A stretch of DNA of 41,986 bases from Magnetospirillum sp. (GCA_016212565.1 JACRFY010000186.1:1-41986); one strand, 5' to 3'; positions 8,342 to 16,784 are shown, counted from the first letter of the stretch. Made by a program: numbers and translations. The notes: a model not told the origin generated them from the letters alone.

Positions 8342-9778
8342 TCACCCGCCGGTTGGCCGCGATATTCCCTTGGACTCGGCGCTTATCACATAGCCTATCG
8401 GATTATAGCTACCCCTGCGGCTGCGATCTCCCTTGGCGCGGAACCGCAGAAGGGCATGAGCAAAGCTTACGCCACTTTCCACCAACTGGTCGAAGTTGAG
8501 CAGTTCATCCTTGTATACGCGGCCAATAAGCGGGTGATGAAGTATCGTCATATGGCGGATCATTGATGTCAACATGCGGATATGAAGGTTCTGGTTGGCA
8601 TTAATCTCGCTAATAACAAAAGGTGCCGTGAGGCAATTCCCAAGCGCGTAATCATCCCTGCGCAGATAACGCGTTCTCTCGATGAAACGCTGATAGACGC
8701 TTTTCACCTGGGTAAGGTCCTCGGGACTATAGGCCATTGGAATGACCGCATCCGCATCAACAAAGCTCGCGTGATACTTTTTAAATGCATCATCATCGGC
8801 ACCAATGATGCAGCGATAGTCCTCAATCGGCCCTTCTTTAACCGGGCAAATGTCACAGGCGATGCAACGATGCACAACTTCATTGACGAAGGTTCGGACC
8901 TCGAACTTGACGCCGGCGACTCGCGATTCAACTTCGGCGCAGAACCGGGCGACGACCTTGCCGCCTCGGCCATCGACGGTGTCTTGAAGAATCCATATGG
9001 CAATTTTGAGCGGCTTGGCCCGAATCGCGACATCGCCGGCTGCCAATTGCGCCGCAACGGCCGCCAGTCGTCGCCCGGTTCCGATCGAGGTGCGTATCCC
9101 GTAGGAGTCCTTGGCCGCAGTCCCTACGTCGCCGGCCAGGGCGGTGCCACCATATTGGCCAGTGGTTGCCGCATCGTTGCCCACGACCAGCATGTCGAGG
9201 TTCGCCATGTCGATCATCTGGAAAATCAACAGGGTTTCTTGGCCGCCGTTTCGCTTCGCTCCGACACTGATGCCGCCGTAGACCTTACCCTTGACATGGG
9301 CCCGGCATGCTGGATCATTCTGGATGAATTGCACGAGGTCCTGCGCCGGCGACCCACGGTCACCGAAGTAGACGGGGCCGGATATCAATAGGGCATCCGC
9401 GGCGCAAATGGCGTCTCTCAGTCGGTCAAGGTTGCGCCACTCGCCCGAAGCGGGAAAAAATTCGCTGACGCCCAAGTGCCGGATTGTGGCTCCCTCGCGC
9501 ATTCCCCCCCAAAGTCCCGCAGCAAGGGTAACCTCCGAGTTGCTCAGCCCCTGCTTGGCCCGGTTCCGCGTAAGGTTGCGGTATATTGTCCCAAAGTCCT
9601 CGCCGCGGCCCCGTCCGGCACGGATGAAGTTTTCGACATGAAGCTGATTTTGCACCTCAAGGTATTCCTGAAGCGCTTCCTCGGTGTCCAACTTCGCGAG
9701 CTCGCCCTCAATTCCCTTTCCGCTTGACCCAAAGCGGGCGTTTCTTAGACTGCATGAAATGCCAAGCAAAACAGCCAT
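8342..9778 (-). CDS. Double flavodoxin-fold oxidoreductase with cysteine (Fe-S-like) motif
   Basis: A 478-aa protein that reads as two NADPH-dependent FMN reductase/flavodoxin-like domains in one chain (about 1-245 and 256-430). Both halves carry the alternating beta-alpha pattern, and the phrase AADALLISGPVYFGD (126-140) is matched later by DADAVIPMAYSPED (341-354). Only the second half has a cysteine cluster, C305-x2-C308-x2-C311-x11-C323, at the position where iron-sulfur flavoproteins bind a 4Fe-4S cluster, followed by DDD. A ribosome binding site (AGAGGA, about 9784-9789) precedes ATG 9778. It is a separate unit upstream of pseB on the same strand. The substrate is unknown; a redox step on the surface sugar or on its lipid or enzyme partners is possible. 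Fold assignment fairly firm, function not assigned. Confidence 0.75.
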   Translation of the reverse strand: MAVLLGISCSLRNARFGSSGKGIEGELAKLDTEEALQEYLEVQNQLHVENFIRAGRGRGEDFGTIYRNLTRNRAKQGLSNSEVTLAAGLWGGMREGATIRHLGVSEFFPASGEWRNLDRLRDAICAADALLISGPVYFGDRGSPAQDLVQFIQNDPACRAHVKGKVYGGISVGAKRNGGQETLLIFQMIDMANLDMLVVGNDAATTGQYGGTALAGDVGTAAKDSYGIRTSIGTGRRLAAVAAQLAAGDVAIRAKPLKIAIWILQDTVDGRGGKVVARFCAEVESRVAGVKFEVRTFVNEVVHRCIACDICPVKEGPIEDYRCIIGADDDAFKKYHASFVDADAVIPMAYSPEDLTQVKSVYQRFIERTRYLRRDDYALGNCLTAPFVISEINANQNLHIRMLTSMIRHMTILHHPLIGRVYKDELLNFDQLVESGVSFAHALLRFRAKGDRSRRGSYNPIGYVISAESKGISRPTGG

Positions 9779-10002
9779 GCGATCCTCTCGAAGAGCGTGG
9801 TCGGTTAAGTTTTCTCGCCATTAGGTGGTTGCGCACATATTGCACCTAAATAGAAGGCGAAACAATGGGCGTACAGGAGGTCACTATCATTGGTTATAGG
9901 CGCGAGCCTGGGGTTATGCAAGCGAGGTGACGGGGGCGTCGGGGCCACGAAGTCAGGCCAACGGTTGACGATCTGGTTTTCCTGTGGGCTGGGAGTGTGA
10001 TT

Positions 10003-10040
10003 CATGAAAAGCCCGAACCGCAGGGGGAGGGCTTTCCATG
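10003..10040 (+). repeat. Hairpin covering the start codon of the transposase remnant
   Basis: Bases 10003-10014 and 10029-10040 form a 12-bp inverted repeat with one mismatch around a 14-base loop. The right arm contains the ATG (10038-10040) of the transposase remnant. A transcript entering from outside would fold and hide this start codon. That is a known way for insertion sequences to limit transposase synthesis by read-through transcription, here only inferred. It might also be part of the element's end. Confidence 0.45.
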
Positions 10041-10274
10041 TCCGACGAAGTCGACGATGCGTTCCGGCCGTCGCGCTTGCGCGCCGTATTGGAGCACTTT
10101 GCGAGGATCGAGGATCCACGGGAGCCGCCGAAGATCAGATGTCCGTTACATGAGGTGAACCGCCCGGGTTTGTCGGAGGCGGTTTGGTTTGAGTTACGCG
10201 GCCATGGGCATTTGGTCCCGCTTCGAATCGCCCTGGGTTTTCGCTTGACTCGCTTCCGCGGTAGCCTTACCTAA
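10038..10274 (+). pseudogene. Truncated ISAs1-family transposase (N-terminal fragment)
   Basis: The 78-codon frame begins with LRAVLEHFARIEDPREPPK and then CPLHEV, the N-terminal signature of ISAs1-family (H-repeat-associated) transposases. The similarity stops after about 40 residues (near 10160). The remainder (RPGLSEAVWF onward) matches nothing I recognise, and the DDE catalytic domain is absent. It is therefore a broken insertion sequence left at the junction between the minus-strand nonulosonate region and the plus-strand amidotransferase cassette. Complete ISAs1 transposases are about 370-380 aa. Confidence 0.7.
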
Positions 10275-10470
10275 GCGCCTTGCATAAGACTGGCGTTCCA
10301 AGCGACATTAGAGTCGTCGTCGTTGCGGGCGTATTTCGGTCATCTGTGCCTCGTCGGCGGCATTAACTCACGGTCCATTGCGCAGGTTGCCATGGCGGCG
10401 TCGCTTGTTTTCGATGGGCGAGGGGACGATGCGGCAGAAGGCCGCAAAGCGAGTGAGTGAGCCCGGGGCC
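10275..10470. other. Non-coding stretch before the hisH-like gene
   Basis: Together with 9779-10037, these bases make up the non-genic part of a stretch of nearly 700 bases without an intact gene. Apart from the hairpin and transposase remnant described separately, I see no convincing gene, repeat or strong promoter. The promoter for the plus-strand cassette starting at 10471 should lie here, but no good -35/-10 pair stands out. The hisH reading frame stays open upstream to 10378, without a family match in the extra residues. Confidence 0.4.
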
Positions 10471-11112
10471 ATGCGTGTTTCGCTTTTAGATTACGGCAGT
10501 GGAAACGTGGCGTCCGTTCGTCGCGCTTTCTACCGTCTCGGCGCGGAAGTCGATGTCGCGTTCACCCCAGAAGCCCTGGATGCCGCTCAGTGTATTGTGA
10601 TCCCCGGTGTCGGCGCCTTCGCCTCGTCGATGGAGAAGATGAGCCACGACGGATGCGTCGACGCCCTGGCGCGGGCCGCGTTTGGCCGCAGAATCCCCAT
10701 TCTCGGCATTTGCCTTGGCATGCAACTGCTGGCACGGGGCTCCGACGAATTCGACTTCCACGCCGGCCTCGGCTGGATTGAGGGCGCGGTTCGGCGTCTG
10801 GATGCGGGTCGGAGCGAACCGCTATCCCTTCCCCATGTCGGATGGGCGCAGTTGTCGGCGATAAGTCCCAAGCTGTTGCCGAGGAATATTTTGGACGGAC
10901 GAGCGTTTTATTTTGATCACAGCTTCGGCCTCGATATTAATCCATCGTATACGTCGGCGACTTGTGTCCATGGGGCTGAATTTACGGCCGTTCTTGAGGC
11001 TGACAATTTATTCGGAACCCAGTTCCATCCGGAGCTGAGCGGTTCGGACGGACACGCCTTTTTGGAATCGTTTCTGGCGGTTGCTTCAGGGCAGTCGGAA
11101 GAATTTCAATGA
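10471..11112 (+). CDS. hisH: HisH-like glutamine amidotransferase subunit (surface-sugar paralogue)
   Basis: Class I glutaminase (213 aa) that releases ammonia from glutamine and feeds it to the HisF-like partner. The nucleophile Cys81 lies in GICLGMQLLARGS, and the second half of the triad is His186 and Glu188 in FHPELSG; the N-terminal LLDYGSGNVASV and GVGAFASSM are HisH signatures. ATG 10471 gives the normal family length; upstream in-frame starts add residues without similarity. It overlaps the hisF-like gene by ATGA. In the known systems of Pseudomonas B-band LPS and of Campylobacter/Legionella nonulosonates, a HisH/HisF pair supplies ammonia to WbpG/PseA to turn an acetamido group into an acetamidino group. 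The two PseA-like genes immediately downstream point to that role and away from histidine synthesis. Confidence 0.92.
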   Translation: MRVSLLDYGSGNVASVRRAFYRLGAEVDVAFTPEALDAAQCIVIPGVGAFASSMEKMSHDGCVDALARAAFGRRIPILGICLGMQLLARGSDEFDFHAGLGWIEGAVRRLDAGRSEPLSLPHVGWAQLSAISPKLLPRNILDGRAFYFDHSFGLDINPSYTSATCVHGAEFTAVLEADNLFGTQFHPELSGSDGHAFLESFLAVASGQSEEFQ

Positions 11113-11963
11113 AATATCAGAGATTGATCGCTTGCATCCCGCTCAAGCGCGGCGTGGCAGTCCAAAGTCACCTTTTCTCGAGGTATTTGCCGATCGGCAG
11201 GCCGGAGATTGTTGCGGATTTTCTTTGCCGATGGGGCGCTGATGAAATTGCGCTGCTCGATTTAGATGCCTCGTTGAATGGTTGCGGCCCGGATACCGAT
11301 ATGATCCGGAGGGTGTCGGCGGCCATTTCCGTGCCGCTGCTTTACGGCGGGGGGTTGGCCTCGGCGCGAAATGCCTGCGACGCTGTCCGTGCCGGCGCCG
11401 ATAAGGTCGCCTTTAACACCGTCCTCTATTCCAACCCTTCCGTGCTCGGCGACGCGGCCAGATTGCTGGGCGCGCAATGCGTGGTCGCTTCCATCGATGT
11501 CACCCTGCGCAACGGCGAATATCGTCCCTATAACCGCAGCATCCCCGCTTCTGCAGAGAACGATCTCGCCGGAGTTCTGAGCCGGCTCCAAGAGGGCTGT
11601 TGCGGCGAGCTCATGATCAATTCCGTTGAGCGCGATGGGCAGCGCTGCGGCTATGACATCGATCTTGTGCGCGCGGTCCGGAAGCATTCTGCAATACCAG
11701 TTATTGCTGTTGGCGGTGCAGGACTACCCGATCATTTCGCTGAACTGTTCCAGATTGCCGAAGTGGCCGCTGGAGTGGGAAACATGTTGAATCACACGGA
11801 GCACAGTATAGCGCGGATAAAATACGCGTTGAAGGAAAAGGGGTGGGCCATGCGCACCGGTGATGGACCGGCCTATGACGGCGTCCGATTTGGCCCAATG
11901 GGGCGGCCATATGCGGACGTCGGCAAAGGCGAGCATGGCAATCGGGAGCCAAGCCAACGATGA
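11109..11963 (+). CDS. hisF: HisF-like ammonia-channelling subunit (surface-sugar paralogue)
   Basis: A TIM-barrel protein (284 aa) of the HisA/HisF family. Barrel motifs include FLCRWGADEIALLDLDAS, VPLLYGGGL, ADKVAFNT, INSVERDGQRCGYD and VIAVGGAG. Of the two catalytic acids of true HisF, Asp130 is kept (ASIDV), but the position of Asp11 is Pro11 (LIACIPLK instead of CLDV). Loss of this Asp is what I expect in polysaccharide-locus HisF paralogues that pass ammonia without making imidazole-glycerol phosphate. About 30 extra C-terminal residues follow the barrel and resemble nothing I know. It is coupled to both neighbours by ATGA overlaps, so HisH, HisF and the first PseA-like protein are probably made in fixed ratio. 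Confidence 0.9.
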   Translation: MKYQRLIACIPLKRGVAVQSHLFSRYLPIGRPEIVADFLCRWGADEIALLDLDASLNGCGPDTDMIRRVSAAISVPLLYGGGLASARNACDAVRAGADKVAFNTVLYSNPSVLGDAARLLGAQCVVASIDVTLRNGEYRPYNRSIPASAENDLAGVLSRLQEGCCGELMINSVERDGQRCGYDIDLVRAVRKHSAIPVIAVGGAGLPDHFAELFQIAEVAAGVGNMLNHTEHSIARIKYALKEKGWAMRTGDGPAYDGVRFGPMGRPYADVGKGEHGNREPSQR

Positions 11964-13237
11964 GATATTGCAACCGGTGCGTCTATCCGGAAAATCACCC
12001 GCTGAACCTTATTATCGACGATGAGGGCGTCTGCAGCGGGTGCCGGGTTCACGAGGAGAAAGATCGGTTGAATTGGGCCGAACGGCTGGAAATGCTGCGG
12101 CACATTGTGGACGATTATCGAGATGAAACCGGTCGAAGCTACGATTGCATCGTGCCCGTTGACGGTGCCCGCGATTCATATTTTACCGTCCACATCGTAA
12201 AGAATGTTCTCCGACTTAACCCGCTTCTTGTCGGGTATAACAAGCATTTTAATACAATGCTTGGAATTAGGAACTTGGCCTATTTGAAAATCGCATTCGG
12301 ATGCGACTACATCGAACAAGTCCTGAAGCCGGAGACGGTCAAGGTGATTACTCGCGCGTCTCTTGCCGAGATGGGCAGTATTTATTGGCATGTATTGGCA
12401 GGGCGAACTTGTTTTCCGGTCCGCACCGCAGTTGATTATAAAATACCTCTGATTATTTGGGGCGTTCATCAGGGTTGCGACCAAGTGGGGATGTTTTCGC
12501 ATTTGGATGAAGTGGAAATGACGCGGAAATACCGCAAGGAGCACGATCTTCTTGGGGTGGAGATCGAGGATCTGGCGATGCGCCAACCCTCGGTCGATCT
12601 CGTCGAGGCGGAACCCTTCGTCTACCCCAGTGATCGCGAATTGGCGTCCGCTGGGGTAAGAGGAATCTATCTGAGCAATTATATCCGCTGGGATTCCAAG
12701 GCCCAGCATGAGTTGATGATAAAGAAATTTGGGTATGAGACGGGCTTCTCGGAGCGAACATTCGATAATTATAACCACATTGATTGCCATATTTACACAG
12801 ATGTTCATGACTATATAAAATATTTGAAATGGGGATATTCAAAAATACACGACCATTGCTCCCGTGAAATCCGGCTGCATCGTTTGACCCGGGCGACAGC
12901 GCTCGGTATTGTCGATGCCTACCGCAAGAAATTGCCCACCGGCACGAAACGGTTCTGCGAGTGGTTGGGCGTGGCCGAGCAGGAGCTGTGGGAGCGCGTC
13001 GATATCCACCGCGATCCTCGGATCTGGCACCGCGATGAGCGTGGCTGGTCGCTTGGCGACGATGTCGTCAACCATCCCCATGCCCAGCCCTGGGCAGGGA
13101 GTCGCGACGACTGCACCTTCTTAAGGACGCCGAGCCGGACCCCTGGAGTGGCCGACGACCGCTATGTGCTGATTGGGCGGGGATTCGTGCCGGGGATGGG
13201 TCCCGAACAACCCGTCAGCGGGGATTGGCTGCTTTAG
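11960..13237 (+). CDS. PseA/WbpG-type N-acetyl sugar amidotransferase with degenerate PP-loop
   Basis: A 425-aa member of the N-acetyl-sugar amidotransferase family (adenine nucleotide alpha-hydrolase fold). It has the family's two CxxC pairs (C4/C7 and C25/C28, a likely zinc site) and the conserved core IPLIIWGVHQGCDQVGMFSH, VEMTRKYRKEHDL and GIYLSNYIRWD. The ATP-pyrophosphatase loop, normally SGGxDS, reads DGARDS (68-73): Ser is Asp and the second Gly is Ala. A start overlapping the hisF-like stop (ATGA) fits the CxxC-beginning family. The C-terminal ~85 residues after the core are longer than I expect. It may be an inactive partner of the next gene's product, or an enzyme with altered nucleotide use. 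AT-rich codons around 12180-12850 suggest transfer. Confidence 0.88.
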   Translation: MRYCNRCVYPENHPLNLIIDDEGVCSGCRVHEEKDRLNWAERLEMLRHIVDDYRDETGRSYDCIVPVDGARDSYFTVHIVKNVLRLNPLLVGYNKHFNTMLGIRNLAYLKIAFGCDYIEQVLKPETVKVITRASLAEMGSIYWHVLAGRTCFPVRTAVDYKIPLIIWGVHQGCDQVGMFSHLDEVEMTRKYRKEHDLLGVEIEDLAMRQPSVDLVEAEPFVYPSDRELASAGVRGIYLSNYIRWDSKAQHELMIKKFGYETGFSERTFDNYNHIDCHIYTDVHDYIKYLKWGYSKIHDHCSREIRLHRLTRATALGIVDAYRKKLPTGTKRFCEWLGVAEQELWERVDIHRDPRIWHRDERGWSLGDDVVNHPHAQPWAGSRDDCTFLRTPSRTPGVADDRYVLIGRGFVPGMGPEQPVSGDWLL

Positions 13238-13274
13238 GTGCGCCTCCATAATCCGGATGGGAGAGTATGCGGAC

Positions 13275-14399
13275 ATGCAGTACTGTAGGCATTGCCTCGA
13301 ATCGACGGCCCGTCCGGGGCAGTCTATGGACGAAAGCGGCCTCTGTGTGCCGTGCCAGTATGCCCTGAACGTCCGGCCGGTCGATTGGGACGCGCGGCGT
13401 GCGGAAATTCAAGAAATCGCAGCCTGGGCCAAGCGCAATAAGACCGGCAAGTACGATTGCGTTTTAGGTGTCAGCGGCGGCAAAGATAGCGTCCGCCTCG
13501 CCTGCTTCTGCCGGGAGGTGGGACTGGAGCCCCTCCTGGTTTCGTCGGTGCCGCCTCCGCAGATGTACAGCGAACTCGGGGCAAAAAACCTTGCAAATAT
13601 CGTCGAGCTTGGATTCGATTTAATCTATTTCAATGTATCGCCCGACATTTATTCGAAGCTGATGAGGAGGGCGTTCCTATCGGACTGCAATTATGCCCGA
13701 GCCACGGAATTGGCGCTGGTGAGTTCCATGCCGCGCACGGCGCTTCGCCATGGCATACCCTTGTGCTGCGCGGGTGAAAACCCCTACGTCACCATGGGTA
13801 GCGTTTCGGGATCCGAGGATGGCGACGCAAGCAATATCCTGATGATGAATACGTTGAAGGGCGGTGATTTATCGCATCTGATCAGCAATGAGGTGTCCGA
13901 AAAAGATCTATATTTTTTTCGTATCCCCAAGAAGGCTGAAATGGAAGCAAACGGCCTGCGTTTTATTTGGCTTGGTTATTACATAGAGGATTATGGACCA
14001 TTGAATAACGCGGAGTTCGCCATGGCACGCGGCATGGAGATCCGCACTGGAAGCGAGGCCGATCCTTCGCGAACTGGCTTCCTTCATCCTTTCAACTGCC
14101 TTGAGCATGATTTTGTGTTCGTCCATCAGTTTCTCAAATTCATGAAATTGGGTTTCGGGGCAGTAAGCCAATGGCTTAGCATTGACATTCGCGAAGGGCG
14201 AATAGCACGAGACGAAGCGATTGAACTGGCGAAGAAATATGATGGCAAATGCGACGGCGTATATATCGAGGCGTTTTGCAAGTTCATCGACATAACAATT
14301 CCCGAGTTTTGGGAAACGGTGGAAAAATTCAGAAATCCCGAGCTTTGGTCACAGGACGAGTGTGGAAATTGGATTCCGCCCACGTCCCGCCTAAAGTAG
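13275..14399 (+). CDS. PseA/WbpG-type N-acetyl sugar amidotransferase (intact PP-loop)
   Basis: Second, diverged member of the amidotransferase family (374 aa). The PP-loop SGGKDS is intact at 67-72, and the paired CxxC motifs (C4/C7, C24/C27) are kept. It should activate an acetamido (or other acylamido) group of a sugar with ATP and replace the oxygen by ammonia from HisH/HisF, giving an amidine. ATG 13275 is chosen because MQYCRHC aligns with the start of the first copy and a GGAGAG sequence lies upstream; ATG 13257 in the same frame would add six residues. It starts 37 bases after the first copy. The pair resemble each other only in fold-level motifs, so this is not a recent duplication. 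Several parts are AT-rich compared with the flanking operons. Confidence 0.88.
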   Translation: MQYCRHCLESTARPGQSMDESGLCVPCQYALNVRPVDWDARRAEIQEIAAWAKRNKTGKYDCVLGVSGGKDSVRLACFCREVGLEPLLVSSVPPPQMYSELGAKNLANIVELGFDLIYFNVSPDIYSKLMRRAFLSDCNYARATELALVSSMPRTALRHGIPLCCAGENPYVTMGSVSGSEDGDASNILMMNTLKGGDLSHLISNEVSEKDLYFFRIPKKAEMEANGLRFIWLGYYIEDYGPLNNAEFAMARGMEIRTGSEADPSRTGFLHPFNCLEHDFVFVHQFLKFMKLGFGAVSQWLSIDIREGRIARDEAIELAKKYDGKCDGVYIEAFCKFIDITIPEFWETVEKFRNPELWSQDECGNWIPPTSRLK

Positions 14400-14444
14400 A
14401 AAATCTGTCGTTAAAAAATAATCCGAGTTAGATTGGGGCGCCGC

Positions 14445-16784
14445 ATGAGTGAGTTTTCGCAGATGGCGGCCGAGCGGTTTGCCGCATCGTCGCCGCATCC
14501 TTTCATCCTGTGCGCGATGTCGGGGCGTGCGTTCACCTATGGCGAATGGGACGCCTATACAGGGCGCTTGGCTGCGAATCTTACAGGGGCCGGTATTGCT
14601 GCCGGGGATCGGATCCTGGTGTCTATTGCCGACAAACTCGATTTTTTGTCGGTTTACTTCGCCACTCTGCGTGTTGGCATCGTGCCGGTGATCGCCAATC
14701 CGTCACTTTCGGCACCGGAACTGCAGGTATTGTTTGACGAAGTCGGCTGCAAGGCGGTTCTGAGTGCCGGTACCGTCGCCTCCGGCGCCATAGGCGGCAC
14801 GGGAAACGTTATCGATTTTCGTTTGTTGCACGCCGATGTGGAGCCGCTTGGACTTGTCACCCAGCCGGCGGACGCTCCTGCCTACATCATTTTCTCTTCG
14901 GGGACTTCGGGACGACCGAAGGCCTGTGGAATCAGCCGGCGCAACATGATCCGCGAATTGGCGGCGTTGCGGGACGGGCACGCCCTTCCGGACGACTGCG
15001 CTCATTATTGCGTGCTACCCGTCATTCATGCGTCCGGGCTTTTCCGAAATGTGCTGCTGCCGTTTTTCCAAGGGGGGCGGACTGTCTTGGCCCCGAAATT
15101 CGACGCTGAGACCCTTTGGCAAGAGATGGAACGCCACCGAACCGATTTCGTTCAATTGGTTCCGATGATGATTGCCCGACTGATCGAGGTGGGAACGCCG
15201 CTTCCGGAGAGTCTCAGGGCGCGCTTGCACTACGTTGGATCAGCCTCAGCCCCCCTGCCTCGGTCAACGAAGGCGCGGTTCCGCGAGACGTTCGGTGTGC
15301 CGATAGCGGAAGGCTATGGTTTGTCGGAAACCACCTGTGGGGTGATTTTGGGCAATCCGCACGCCGAGAATTACGACGAACAGGCCATCGGGCGGCCTCT
15401 TCCCGGCGTCACACTGCGCGTGCTCGACGAAGACGGCAAGGACGTTGCTCCGGGATCGTCGGGCCATATCGCCCTCAAAGGCGAGATGATTATGGTCGGT
15501 TACCTTAACAATGTGGTCGCTGCGACACCGATATTCGATGGCGATGGCTGGTTCCTGACCAATGACGTCGGCCACGTCGATCACAAAGGAAATTTGTTCA
15601 TTGAGGGCCGTCGGTCAGAAATAATCCACCGTGCAGGGTTCAAGATTGCACCGATGGAAATTGAGGAAGCGCTGCTCGCCTGCGAGGGGGTGACGAATGC
15701 CATTGCCTTCGGCATCCAGCGCGAGTCCGTCGGCGAAGACATTATCGCCATGGTCGATTGTGCGCCGGGTTTTTCGTTCGATGCGCGGAAGATTCAGGTT
15801 GAGATCGAGGGCCGCCTGGCCCGCTACAAGCAGCCAAGCCTGATCATTCGGCGCGACCTCGGAGCCGCGGCGGCGGACATCAAGATCTCCCGAGGCAAGA
15901 TCAAGGATCAATATCTCGCCGAGATCGGCCGCAAACGTAAAAGCGGAAATGCGCGCAAGGAACTCGAAAATCGGCCGAGAGCGTTCTTGTGGGATGACGT
16001 TGTCTATTTGCGACCGATAATGGATGCCGATATTCACTCGGAAGTGTATATCGATAACATACAAAGTCCGGAGACGCAGTACTTCACACATTCCGGCCGC
16101 TTCCCGATGAGCGAAATGGAGATTACGGACTTTTGGGCGGGGGTTCGTAAACCTGGGCATCTGGCACTGGCTGTCTGTTTGCGCAAAGACGACCGTTACG
16201 TTGGAAATATTGCGCTGAGGTTTGATTGGGTCGCACGCACAGCAGAGTTTGGACGCCTCATATTTAAAGAATATCATCATGATGATTATTCATATCGCGC
16301 ATTGTCGTTGGTCCTTGGATACGCCTTCGATACGATGAAGGTAAAAAAGGTCTGGGGCGGGGGCAGTAATCCATCATCCATACCTTCGCTTATCCGGATG
16401 GGATTCGCAATTGAGGGTCGGCTGAGAAAACATCATTTCCTTAATGGGATCTGGCGTGACCAATTCATGGTCGGCCTTCTTGATGATGAATATTGTCGTA
16501 TCAAGCAGGGCCTTCCGCCGCGGGACGAAGGCGGTTCCACCGGCGATGAATCGGTTGCGAAGGTCGCGCGTGAGGTCGTCGCCAACGCCTTCGCGATCTC
16601 GGCAGCCGATCTGAGCCTGGAAAGTTCCCCCGCTACCGTTGCCCGATGGGATTCGCTGGGCGTTCTGCGACTTTGGCATTGCCTGGAAGACGCGCTCGGC
16701 CAAGAACTCCCGTCGAGTGAAATTCTGTGCCTAGCTAGCGTCCGCGACGTGATGGAATTAATTGGAAGAAGAAGGTCCACATGA
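14445..16784 (+). CDS. Three-domain protein: acyl-AMP ligase + GNAT acyltransferase + acyl carrier protein
   Basis: A 779-aa modular protein. Residues 1 to about 500 are an ANL-family adenylate-forming ligase: P-loop SSGTSGRPKA (151-160), YGLSETT near 290, and GWFLTNDVGH followed by EGRRSEIIHRAGFKIAP before the lid domain. Residues about 515-690 are a GNAT acyltransferase (YLRPIMDADI, then SNPSSIPSLIRMGF). Residues about 700-779 are an acyl carrier domain with the phosphopantetheine Ser737 in RWDSLG. The simplest reading is that the ligase loads an acid onto its own carrier domain, and the GNAT domain transfers the acyl group to a sugar amine. This would give an N-acyl other than acetyl. Start ATG 14445 follows TTG 14433 in frame. 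Acid and acceptor are unknown. Coupled by ATGA to the next gene. Confidence 0.87.
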   Translation: MSEFSQMAAERFAASSPHPFILCAMSGRAFTYGEWDAYTGRLAANLTGAGIAAGDRILVSIADKLDFLSVYFATLRVGIVPVIANPSLSAPELQVLFDEVGCKAVLSAGTVASGAIGGTGNVIDFRLLHADVEPLGLVTQPADAPAYIIFSSGTSGRPKACGISRRNMIRELAALRDGHALPDDCAHYCVLPVIHASGLFRNVLLPFFQGGRTVLAPKFDAETLWQEMERHRTDFVQLVPMMIARLIEVGTPLPESLRARLHYVGSASAPLPRSTKARFRETFGVPIAEGYGLSETTCGVILGNPHAENYDEQAIGRPLPGVTLRVLDEDGKDVAPGSSGHIALKGEMIMVGYLNNVVAATPIFDGDGWFLTNDVGHVDHKGNLFIEGRRSEIIHRAGFKIAPMEIEEALLACEGVTNAIAFGIQRESVGEDIIAMVDCAPGFSFDARKIQVEIEGRLARYKQPSLIIRRDLGAAAADIKISRGKIKDQYLAEIGRKRKSGNARKELENRPRAFLWDDVVYLRPIMDADIHSEVYIDNIQSPETQYFTHSGRFPMSEMEITDFWAGVRKPGHLALAVCLRKDDRYVGNIALRFDWVARTAEFGRLIFKEYHHDDYSYRALSLVLGYAFDTMKVKKVWGGGSNPSSIPSLIRMGFAIEGRLRKHHFLNGIWRDQFMVGLLDDEYCRIKQGLPPRDEGGSTGDESVAKVAREVVANAFAISAADLSLESSPATVARWDSLGVLRLWHCLEDALGQELPSSEILCLASVRDVMELIGRRRST

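Noticed and set aside
9805-10119. Minus-strand frame across the gap at 9.8-10.1 kb
   Set aside because: No recognisable domain or good ribosome binding site, and it runs against the transposase remnant.
10471-11963. Histidine biosynthesis genes hisH/hisF
   Set aside because: No other his gene is near, HisF lacks Asp11, and two sugar amidotransferases follow directly; the paralogous surface-sugar role explains this better.
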